64,000 nucleotides of DNA, from positions 124,001 through 188,000 of the forward strand of contig NZ_QGGO01000003.1 in the NCBI RefSeq assembly GCF_003148625.1, written 5' to 3'. Origin of the DNA: Arcicella aurantiaca (GTDB lineage Bacteria; Bacteroidota; Bacteroidia; Cytophagales; Spirosomataceae). The notes below the pieces were generated by a model. The model was not told the origin of the DNA, did not search any database, and saw nothing but the letters and a program-made list of their open reading frames with translations. A program made the translations under genes and the position numbers. Every line of letters starts with the position of its first letter. The first letter of the stretch is position 1. Below are positions 18,308 to 25,787 of the stretch, one piece after another.

Positions 18308-18338
18308 TTGTACAAAAAAATCATTTTTTAGTACAAAA
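18308..18338. promoter_or_regulatory. direct repeats TTGTACAAAA / TAGTACAAAA upstream of the porin gene
   Basis: Two near-identical 10-base words start at 18308 and 18329, two helical turns apart, ending 36 bases before the porin start. The spacing suits a dimeric DNA-binding protein bound to one face. Confidence 0.4.
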
Positions 18339-18374
18339 TATAACAAAACAAAACCATAAGAAACCATTAGTGTC

Positions 18375-19856
18375 ATGAAGAAAGTAATACTCTGTCTGTT
18401 GGGCGGAGTGCTGGCTAATTGCCAGATTTTCGCCCAACAAACTCCAGCAACCACTACAACCAGTACAACTACTGCAACGACAGCCCCAGCTCCGCCTGCA
18501 GAACAAAAAGTGACAGTTTACGGATTTTTGAGAAATGATATTTACTACAATTCTCGTAGAAATCTTGATTTAAGAGATGGAGTTTTAGATGTTTATCCTT
18601 TAGATGCAACCAATCTTCCGACCAGAACTGGAACAACTTTGACGGCAAATCCAAATGAAGATGCCAACGCTGTTCCGCAATTAGGATACTCGGCAATTGT
18701 GACACGCTTAGGAGTAAAATTGGGAGGAATTTCTGCTTTTGGTGCAAAAATATCAGGAACATTAGAAACTGACTTTTTTGGAATTACCAATGGAACAGGA
18801 GGTTCAGGAAGTGGAACTGAAAATTTATTACGTCTTCGTCATGCTTTTGTGGCAATGGATTGGACGAAAAATCAATTAATGATTGGTCAATATTGGAATC
18901 CAAATTTTATTCCAAAATGTTTTCCAGGAACTGCCAATTTTAGTACAGGTATTCCTTTTAATCCTTTCTCATTCGTTCCGCAAGTTCGTTTGACACACAA
19001 ATTAGGAAAGGAGATGTCATTGATGGGAATGATTTTCGGATATGATTTGGCAGGGTTTAGCCCCGCAGGAACATTTGCAGTAGGTTCGGGAGTAGATGCT
19101 CAGAAATTTTCTACAACTCCAGCTTTTGCAGCTCAATTAGGCTATGAAAACAAGAAGTTTTTAGCAACAGTTGGTCTTGAAGGAAATACTTTAACACCTA
19201 AAATTACCGATACAAAAAATACTTCTACGGGAGTGTATGGCGGAACTGGAACAGGAAATGTGCAGAGAAATATTAGTAATAATTTATTCACAGTCAACTT
19301 GTTAGCCTTTGCAAAATTGACAATTGATAAGGTAACGATGAAGTTTCATACTACTTATGGACAAAGCTATACACAGTACGTAGGCATGGGCGGTTTTGCG
19401 GAATATAGAGATGCCACCACAGGCGAATGGAAATATGTAGCTCAGAATCAGTTGAATATGTGGGGCGAGTTAATTTCAACGAAATCAAAGAAAGTTCAGC
19501 CTGCTGTTTTTGTAGGATATTTGCAAAATTTAGGCTTATCTGATGCTATTTCGAGTAGTAGCGTTAGAGCGGGAACTTTAGCATTTCAAGGAAGAGGTAT
19601 TAGTTCTGCTACTGGACGTGCCTTCGACAATATGTTGAGAATTGCTCCGAGAATTGATTTTTACTCTGGAAAAATGAAATTAGCTCTTGAATATGAATTA
19701 TCAATGATGAAATGGGCAGATATTGACGGAACAGTTCCAAATGCAGATGGTTCGTTACCAACAACTACCTCTTTCAAAGCAAGTACAAGTTCATTAGGTA
19801 GAGCTTTTGATGCTACTAACAGTCGTGTTGCGGCAGTTATGGTTTATAACTTTTAA
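18375..19856 (+). CDS. outer-membrane porin, probably for small carboxylates
   Basis: A 493-residue secreted protein: signal peptide (about 1-21, ending QIFAQ), then a Thr/Ala/Pro-rich linker (about 22-45), then alternating beta-strand patterns typical of a 16-stranded porin (VYGFLRNDIYYN at the start of the barrel, closing strand RVAAVMVYNF). It resembles the DcaP-like/general porin group of Gram-negatives. It heads a unit with the MHS transporter 39 bases downstream, so porin and inner-membrane carrier probably take the same substrate across both membranes. The substrate is inferred from the neighbours as acetate, propionate or another small organic acid. Confidence 0.82.
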   Translation: MKKVILCLLGGVLANCQIFAQQTPATTTTSTTTATTAPAPPAEQKVTVYGFLRNDIYYNSRRNLDLRDGVLDVYPLDATNLPTRTGTTLTANPNEDANAVPQLGYSAIVTRLGVKLGGISAFGAKISGTLETDFFGITNGTGGSGSGTENLLRLRHAFVAMDWTKNQLMIGQYWNPNFIPKCFPGTANFSTGIPFNPFSFVPQVRLTHKLGKEMSLMGMIFGYDLAGFSPAGTFAVGSGVDAQKFSTTPAFAAQLGYENKKFLATVGLEGNTLTPKITDTKNTSTGVYGGTGTGNVQRNISNNLFTVNLLAFAKLTIDKVTMKFHTTYGQSYTQYVGMGGFAEYRDATTGEWKYVAQNQLNMWGELISTKSKKVQPAVFVGYLQNLGLSDAISSSSVRAGTLAFQGRGISSATGRAFDNMLRIAPRIDFYSGKMKLALEYELSMMKWADIDGTVPNADGSLPTTTSFKASTSSLGRAFDATNSRVAAVMVYNF

Positions 19857-19895
19857 AAAAATACTCAAATTACTCAAATAAACCCTTATTTCATT

Positions 19896-21473
19896 ATGTC
19901 AACACATACAGAAAAAACTTCGACAAAAGGATTAGCTGCTATTATTGGAGCATCCTCAGTTGGAACGCTCATCGAATGGTACGATTTTTACATTTTTGGT
20001 AGTTTAGCCACTATTATTTCCACCCAATTTTTCCCGAAAGATAACCCAACGGCGGCATTTCTTTCAACATTAGCCACTTTTGCGGCAGGTTTCGTAGTTC
20101 GTCCTTTTGGAGCATTATTTTTTGGTCGTCTTGGCGATTTGATTGGTAGAAAATACACTTTCATGGTTACACTTGTGCTGATGGGAGGGGCGACTTTTGC
20201 CATTGGTTTAGTGCCAAAATATGAAACAATTGGGTTTTTTGCTCCACTGTTAGTATTGGTACTCAGACTTTTACAAGGTCTTGCTCTTGGAGGTGAATAT
20301 GGTGGTGCTGCCACTTATGTAGCCGAACACTCGCCAGCAGGTCAGCGTGGTTTTTGGACTTCGTGGATTCAGATTACCGCAACGGCAGGTTTATTTATTT
20401 CATTAGGGGTAATCTTGGTTACAAAAAACTCAATGGAAAAAGCATCTTGGGAAGATTGGGGATGGAGAATTCCTTTCTTGGTGTCAATCATCATGGTTTA
20501 TGTGTCGGTTTTGATTCGTAAGAATATGTCAGAATCTCCACTTTTTGCCAAAGCAAAAGCCGAAGGAAAGACTTCTGTAAATCCTTTGAAAGAATCGTTT
20601 GGTAATAAATTGAACTTCAAATATGTATTATTAGCCTTATTTGGAGCAACAATGGGACAAGGGGTTGTTTGGTACACAGGTCAGTTTTATGCTCAGACTT
20701 TCTTACTGAAAATCATGAATATTGATTTTGACCAAGCGAATACACTTTTGATTATTGCTTTAATGATGGGAACGCCATTCTTCGTATTATTTGGATGGTT
20801 GTCGGATAGAATTGGTCGTAAAGGCATCATGTTGACAGGTATGTTATTGGGTGTACTTTGCTATCGTCCGATTTACGAAAAAATGTACCAAACCACTAAT
20901 TTGAAAAATAAAGAAGAAATCACGGCTGAAACTAAAGTTGAAACGAAGAGAGAATTAGTTGCCAATTCTACAACAGATTCGTTGATAACAACAACTACTA
21001 ACAAAGCTTACGTTGATGGAACAACTTATAAAGAAGTGAAAAAAGTAACGATTTTAGCAGGTAAAGATGCAGCAGACCAACCAAAAGCAGATGTAACTAA
21101 AACCGTAAAAATCAATGATTCAGACAAATGGACTTTGATTATGATGGTATTTATTCAGTTGATTTTTGTAACGATGGCCTATGGGCCAATTGCGGCATTC
21201 TTGGTAGAAATGTTCCCTGTGAAAATTCGTTATACCTCAATGTCATTGCCGTATCACATTGGTAATGGTGTATTCGGTGGACTAATGCCAGCTATTGCCA
21301 CTTATTTAGTATCAACTGCAAAAGATGCAAATGATGCCGCAGAAAAAGCAGGGCAAGCTATTGTAAATGCTCAACCATATTTAGAAGGTTTAAAATACCC
21401 AATGATTGTGGCAGGAGTTTGTTTTGTAATCGGTTTACTTTATATCAAAGAAGATAAGAGTATCAGAGACTAA
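19896..21473 (+). CDS. MFS transporter of the metabolite:H+ symporter (MHS) family, with large loop insertion
   Basis: A 525-residue inner-membrane carrier. GTLIEWYDFYIFGSLA in TM1 and RPFGALFFGRLGDLIGRKY in the loop after TM2 are hallmarks of the MHS branch (ProP, KgtP, ShiA), which import carboxylates or amino acids with protons. TM segments cover the rest, including the second-half WLSDRIGRKG signature. Unusual is a hydrophilic insertion of about 85 residues (about 321-406), rich in Thr, Lys and Glu, between the central TM helices, absent from typical ~430-residue members. It follows the porin and precedes a small membrane protein, so the three are likely one import unit. Confidence 0.88.
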   Translation: MSTHTEKTSTKGLAAIIGASSVGTLIEWYDFYIFGSLATIISTQFFPKDNPTAAFLSTLATFAAGFVVRPFGALFFGRLGDLIGRKYTFMVTLVLMGGATFAIGLVPKYETIGFFAPLLVLVLRLLQGLALGGEYGGAATYVAEHSPAGQRGFWTSWIQITATAGLFISLGVILVTKNSMEKASWEDWGWRIPFLVSIIMVYVSVLIRKNMSESPLFAKAKAEGKTSVNPLKESFGNKLNFKYVLLALFGATMGQGVVWYTGQFYAQTFLLKIMNIDFDQANTLLIIALMMGTPFFVLFGWLSDRIGRKGIMLTGMLLGVLCYRPIYEKMYQTTNLKNKEEITAETKVETKRELVANSTTDSLITTTTNKAYVDGTTYKEVKKVTILAGKDAADQPKADVTKTVKINDSDKWTLIMMVFIQLIFVTMAYGPIAAFLVEMFPVKIRYTSMSLPYHIGNGVFGGLMPAIATYLVSTAKDANDAAEKAGQAIVNAQPYLEGLKYPMIVAGVCFVIGLLYIKEDKSIRD

Positions 21474-21480
21474 AGGAAAT

Positions 21481-21563
21481 TTAGTGATTAGTTACTGGTT
21501 ATTGGGGATTAGTTACTGGTTATTGGTTACTGGTTATTGGTTACTGGTTATTGGTGATTAGTT
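21481..21563. repeat. imperfect TTACTGGTTATTGG repeats
   Basis: The 14-base word TTACTGGTTATTGG recurs about four times, flanked by GTGATTAGTT words. Similar text (CACCAATAACTAATCACC) appears in reverse near 45430 and 38675. Confidence 0.7.
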
Positions 21564-21668
21564 TTATTAGATAAATTAAAAATCTATTAATATCTCAAAT
21601 CATTCATTCAAGTATTTTAAAATATTATTACAAATTTTGAACTCAACTGTCTGAAAGTCAATTCGTAC

Positions 21669-21773
21669 TAAAGTCTAAAGTCTAAAGTCTAAAGTCTAAA
21701 GTCTAAAGTCTAAAGTCTAAAGTCTAAAGTCTAAAGTCTAAAGTCTAAAGTCTAAAGTCTAAAGTCTAAAGTC
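21669..21773. repeat. perfect heptamer array, 15 copies of TAAAGTC
   Basis: The 105 bases are exactly fifteen tandem TAAAGTC units with no mismatch, ending in TAAATCC. It lies between the transporter gene and the small membrane-protein gene. Such arrays are prone to copy-number change, and this one could set the distance between the two genes. Confidence 0.95.
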
Positions 21774-21808
21774 TAAATCCTTTCAGACAGCCAAAACATA
21801 AAAGAAAC

Positions 21809-22033
21809 ATGAACGGAATCAAAAAAATATTAGGAGTAGTTTGGATACTCTTAGGTTTAGCGACTGCCTACTTTGGCATAGCAGTTTTAGGTCTTCCAAA
21901 ATTTGCTTCGGGCAAGCAAGAAGATTTAGTATTTGGTATTATCATAATGCTTGTGCTTACGCCAATCATTACGGGTGGGTTGTTGATTTTTGGAAAATAT
22001 TCTCTTTCAGGAGAATATGATTCTGAAGATTAA
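21809..22033 (+). CDS. small two-helix membrane protein (DUF6814-like)
   Basis: A 74-residue protein with two predicted transmembrane helices (about 7-28 and 42-64) and a short acidic tail (GEYDSED). Small proteins of this pattern commonly follow MFS carriers in Bacteroidota; I recall them as DUF6814, not verified here. It follows the MHS transporter after the heptamer array and precedes a terminator, so it is the last gene of the porin-transporter unit. It may be an accessory subunit; its function is unknown. Confidence 0.75.
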   Translation: MNGIKKILGVVWILLGLATAYFGIAVLGLPKFASGKQEDLVFGIIIMLVLTPIITGGLLIFGKYSLSGEYDSED

Positions 22034-22075
22034 TTAAAGATACTAAAACATAGTTTTAGGGATAGATGTTTAAGT

Positions 22076-22131
22076 AAAATATGCCACAGAAATCTTTGAG
22101 TAATCTGGATTCTTGGCATATTTTCTTTTTA
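22076..22131 (+). terminator. intrinsic terminator ending the porin-transporter unit
   Basis: AAAATATGCCA (22076-22086) pairs with TGGCATATTTT (22114-22124), followed by the T-rich CTTTTT. It separates this unit from the symporter-kinase operon. Confidence 0.8.
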
Positions 22132-22269
22132 GCTATATTTTCTTAGCAAGTATAGTTTGTGAATTATTAAAATAGCCATAAAAAATAGTTAAATTGTTCA
22201 AAAATAAAAGGTGTGTTGATAATATATCTCAGCGAATAGTTTGTCAACTATAATGCTAAATCTTAACTG

Positions 22270-22482
22270 ATGGAAACTCGTAAAGACCAAAAACTATTAA
22301 TCATAAGTTGCTTATTTCTGGTACTTTTTACCTTTCCCGTTTTGTCAATTTTCAATAGTAAAAGTAGTGTCGGCGGAATACCTGTATTGTATCTATACAT
22401 TTTCTTTATTTGGATTTTATTTATTGTAACCATTTTCAGAGTAATCAAAAAAGAAAGAAAAGAAATCAAAAAAGATGAATAG
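22270..22482 (+). CDS. small membrane protein, DUF3311-like partner of a Na+/solute symporter
   Basis: A 70-residue protein with two transmembrane helices (about 8-27 and 36-58) around a GGIPVLYLY motif and a Lys-rich tail. This pattern resembles the short DUF3311-type proteins encoded just before SSS symporters. Its last eight bases (ATGAATAG) overlap the start of the symporter-kinase gene, so the two are translationally coupled. This strongly suggests it works with the sensor's transporter domain. The family assignment is by pattern only. Confidence 0.75.
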   Translation: METRKDQKLLIISCLFLVLFTFPVLSIFNSKSSVGGIPVLYLYIFFIWILFIVTIFRVIKKERKEIKKDE

Positions 22483-25183
22483 TGTAGTATTAATAATGGT
22501 TTCGTTACTTTATCTGGCATTTCTTTTTGGCGTTGCTTATTGGGCAGAAAAACAGTCGGAAAAAGGGAAAAGCTTAGTTACCAATCCGTACATATATGCT
22601 CTTTCGTTGGCAGTTTATTGTACTGCTTGGACATTTTTTGGTTCAGTTGGGCGGGCAGTTACCAATGGCATAGAATTCTTAGCCGTTTTTGTTGGTCCAA
22701 CCATCATGATGCCGCTTTGGTGGCTTGTTTTACGAAAGATTATTAGAATTTGTAAAGTCCAGAGAATCACCTCGATAGCTGATTTTATTTCGTCTCGCTA
22801 TGGTAAAAATGCCACTTTGGGCGTTTTAGTAACGCTGATTTGTATTTTAGGAGTTTTGCCTTACATCGCTATTCAGTTAAAAGCCATTTCGAGTAGTTTT
22901 TTGATTGTTGCACACTCTTCAGGCGACCAAAATGCGGACAATTTATTTTGGGGCGATTTAGCCTTTTACATTGCCGTTGTGTTATCGGTTTTTACCATTA
23001 TTTTCGGAACTCGCAAAATTGATTCAACCGAACGCCACGAAGGAATGGTAACTGCCATTGCAGCAGAGTCGATTGTGAAATTAGCGGCATTTTTAGCAAC
23101 AGGAATTTTTGTTACCTACATCGTTTTTGATGGTTTCGGGGATATTTTTCAGAGAGCCAGTTTAGTCCCAGAATTACGAAAAACATTTGTTTTCAATAAC
23201 GATTCAGACGCTTCGGGTTGGGTTTGGCATATTTTTCTTTCAATGACGGCTATCATGTTTTTGCCTCGTCAATTTCAAGTAGCCGTAGTTGAAAATGTCA
23301 ATGAAAAACATCTCAACAAAGCCATGTGGTTGTTTCCTCTGTATTTATTGTTGATTAATATTTTCGTGATTCCAACAGCATTGGGTGGAGAATTACTTTT
23401 TACCAATAATACCGTCAATCCTGATAATTATGTATTGGCAATTCCTTTAAAGTTCAATCAAAAAATACTGACTTTATTTACTTATATCGGAGGTTTTTCT
23501 GCCGCAACCAGTATGATTATCGTTGAAACAATTGCTCTTAGTGTGATGGTTTCCAACAACTTAGTAATGCCTGTGGTTTTGAAGAATAAAAAAATACAAG
23601 ACCATTTTCAAGGAAATTTGAGTGGTTTAGTCAATAATATCCGACGAACTTCCATTGCTTTAATTCTCCTTTTGGCGTATTTATATTACAAAACAATTGC
23701 TGAACATTATTCTTTAGTTTCCATCGGAATGGTGTCATTTACTGCCGTTGCCCAATTTACACCCGCTATTATTGGAGGAATTTTTTGGAAAACAGGCAAT
23801 AGAAAAGGGGCTTTAATTGGTTTGATTGCTGGTTCAATCGTTTGGTTTTATACACTTGTGTTGCCTTCAATTGTGGGAGCAGGTTTTTTCCCTCAGTCAA
23901 TTATTGACCACGGTTTATTTGGAATGGAATTTCTGAAACCTTTTTCGCTATTTGGTTTGCAAGGAATGGATAATATCTCGCACGGATTATTTTGGAGTTT
24001 ACTGATTAATGTAGGTTGTTATTTATATTTTTCAATGAATAGCCCTGTTTCCTCAATTGAACATAACCAAGCGGTAATTTTTGTTGATATTTTTCAATAT
24101 TCTGAACAATTAGAGCCTTCTGCTATTTGGCGTGGAACAGCTTATGTACGTGATATTAAGATACTTTTGAGTAATTTTTTTGGTGAAAAACGTTCCGAAA
24201 AAGTTTTGAGACTTTTTGCCCAAAAACATGGTTTGAATACAAAAAGCGACCGAGCAGACCCAAAATTAGTTGGTTATGTCGAGAAACTTTTGGCAGGCGT
24301 AGTCGGAACGGCATCGGCTCGAATCATGATTTCTTCAGTCTCAAAAGAAGAGAAAATTTCAACCGAAGAAGTAATCAGTATTTTAAAATCTTCGCAAGAA
24401 TTATTGTCAGCCAATAAAAGCTTGAGAAAAAAATCAGTTGAGTTAGAAAAAGCGACTTCTGAACTAAAAGATGCCAATGAAATTCTGAAACGGACTGATA
24501 AATTGAAAGACGATTTTCTTTCGACAGTCGCTCACGAAATCAGAACGCCACTTACTTCGATTAGAGCTTTATCCGAAATTGTCTATGATAATCCAGACAT
24601 GGAACCCGAAGAAAGAGAACATTTTTTGGGTACAGTGGTTAAAGAATCAGACCGTTTAGGACGATTGATTAATCAGGTTTTAGATTTAGAAAAATACGAA
24701 TCTGGAAAACAAAAATTAGACAAAGAAGAAGTTGATATTCAGGATATTATCAAAGATGTTATTGATACTTTGCATCAACAAGTAAAAGAAAAAAGTATCA
24801 AATTAGTCTTTATTCCAGACCGTTTTGCTCCAAGATTTGAGGCTGACCGAGATAAATTAATGCAAGTGGTTGTCAATTTATTATCGAATGCCATCAAATA
24901 TTGTGAACCCCAAAAAGGTGAAATCATCATTGCAACGCATTACGTAGAAGGTTGTATTTACACGAGTGTGCAAGACAATGGGTCGGGAATTGATAAAAGA
25001 TTTCAGCGACTCATTTTTGATAAGTTTTTCCAAGCGGAAGACCAAACCATAAAAAAACCGAAAGGTAGTGGGCTTGGGTTGGCAATTTCTAAAAAAATTA
25101 TAGAATTACACAATGGTCAAATTTGGGTAGAAAGTGAAGTGGGAAGTGGCTCAAAATTTACCTTTATGATTTCTGTTGTTTGA
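22475..25183 (+). CDS. SSS-type symporter/histidine kinase fusion (CbrA/CrbS-like sensor)
   Basis: The 902-residue inner-membrane protein begins with an SLC5-type symporter domain (about 1-500, some 13 TM helices, AVYCTAWTFFGSVGRA). A STAC-like linker follows (about 525-625, AIWRGTAYVRDI, ADPKLVGYVEKLL), then a coiled coil (about 635-675). A HisKA domain has the phospho-acceptor H687 in AHEIRTPLTS, and the C terminus is an ATPase domain (N-box NLLSNAIKY, DNGSGID, GSGLGLAIS). All kinase boxes are intact. In Pseudomonas CbrA and Vibrio CrbS such proteins couple solute transport or sensing to phosphorylation, CrbS controlling acetyl-CoA synthetase. Here PrpE and Acs genes lie just downstream, supporting acetate or propionate sensing. 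Confidence 0.92.
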   Translation: MNSVVLIMVSLLYLAFLFGVAYWAEKQSEKGKSLVTNPYIYALSLAVYCTAWTFFGSVGRAVTNGIEFLAVFVGPTIMMPLWWLVLRKIIRICKVQRITSIADFISSRYGKNATLGVLVTLICILGVLPYIAIQLKAISSSFLIVAHSSGDQNADNLFWGDLAFYIAVVLSVFTIIFGTRKIDSTERHEGMVTAIAAESIVKLAAFLATGIFVTYIVFDGFGDIFQRASLVPELRKTFVFNNDSDASGWVWHIFLSMTAIMFLPRQFQVAVVENVNEKHLNKAMWLFPLYLLLINIFVIPTALGGELLFTNNTVNPDNYVLAIPLKFNQKILTLFTYIGGFSAATSMIIVETIALSVMVSNNLVMPVVLKNKKIQDHFQGNLSGLVNNIRRTSIALILLLAYLYYKTIAEHYSLVSIGMVSFTAVAQFTPAIIGGIFWKTGNRKGALIGLIAGSIVWFYTLVLPSIVGAGFFPQSIIDHGLFGMEFLKPFSLFGLQGMDNISHGLFWSLLINVGCYLYFSMNSPVSSIEHNQAVIFVDIFQYSEQLEPSAIWRGTAYVRDIKILLSNFFGEKRSEKVLRLFAQKHGLNTKSDRADPKLVGYVEKLLAGVVGTASARIMISSVSKEEKISTEEVISILKSSQELLSANKSLRKKSVELEKATSELKDANEILKRTDKLKDDFLSTVAHEIRTPLTSIRALSEIVYDNPDMEPEEREHFLGTVVKESDRLGRLINQVLDLEKYESGKQKLDKEEVDIQDIIKDVIDTLHQQVKEKSIKLVFIPDRFAPRFEADRDKLMQVVVNLLSNAIKYCEPQKGEIIIATHYVEGCIYTSVQDNGSGIDKRFQRLIFDKFFQAEDQTIKKPKGSGLGLAISKKIIELHNGQIWVESEVGSGSKFTFMISVV

Positions 25184-25246
25184 TATTGAGCTTTCCAAAC
25201 ATTAAAAATCAAACAACAAACATCGAAACATCAAGCATCTAAAAAA

Positions 25247-25642
25247 ATGAAAGAGTTAATAAAAGTTTTAATTGTTGACGACGAGCCAAGCATTTTGATG
25301 TCATTAGAATTTCTAATGAAGAAAGAAGGCTATCAGGTTTTTATTGCTCGTGACGGCTCAGAAGCGATGGATATTATTGAAAAGGAAGTGCCATCAATTA
25401 TTTTGTTGGACATAATGATGCCTAATGTCGATGGTTATGAAGTTTGTTATCACGTCAAAAATAGTCTTCGTTTCGAGCATATAAAAGTAATTTTCCTCAG
25501 TGCCAAAAATAAAGAAATCGACATGGAAAAAGGATATTCTGTTGGAGCAGATTTATATGTCACCAAACCTTTTTCTACTCGAACTTTAGTCGCAAAAGTT
25601 AATGCCTTAGCCATCAATGTAGTTTCTGGCTCGGCTTCTTAA
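25247..25642 (+). CDS. single-domain response regulator (receiver only)
   Basis: 131 residues form just one receiver domain: acidic pair D11/D12, phospho-acceptor D55 (LLDIMMPN) and K107 (TKPFS). No DNA-binding or enzyme domain follows. It starts 63 bases after the symporter-kinase gene on the same strand and is surely its partner. CrbR, the partner of CrbS in gammaproteobacteria, has a LuxR-type HTH; this one does not. It must pass the signal by binding another protein or act as a phosphate sink. Confidence 0.93.
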   Translation: MKELIKVLIVDDEPSILMSLEFLMKKEGYQVFIARDGSEAMDIIEKEVPSIILLDIMMPNVDGYEVCYHVKNSLRFEHIKVIFLSAKNKEIDMEKGYSVGADLYVTKPFSTRTLVAKVNALAINVVSGSAS

Positions 25643-25787
25643 AACCAATAATTGAGTGATTTTTAATAGTGTGAATGATTGTAGGAACAATGATAAATTA
25701 GCTTATTTTTCATTAAAAGCCTAAAATCCTTCTGGGAAATCTATTGCCTTTTTTTGAAAAATCGCTCCGTTAAATCCTTCTAAAATC

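Noticed and set aside
19988-20314. 108-codon minus-strand frame inside the MHS transporter gene
   Set aside because: Shadow of a conserved transporter gene; Pro/Lys-rich composition typical of antisense frames.
21669-21773. CRISPR or iteron origin
   Set aside because: Units are 7 bases with no spacers, and there is no replication initiator gene nearby.
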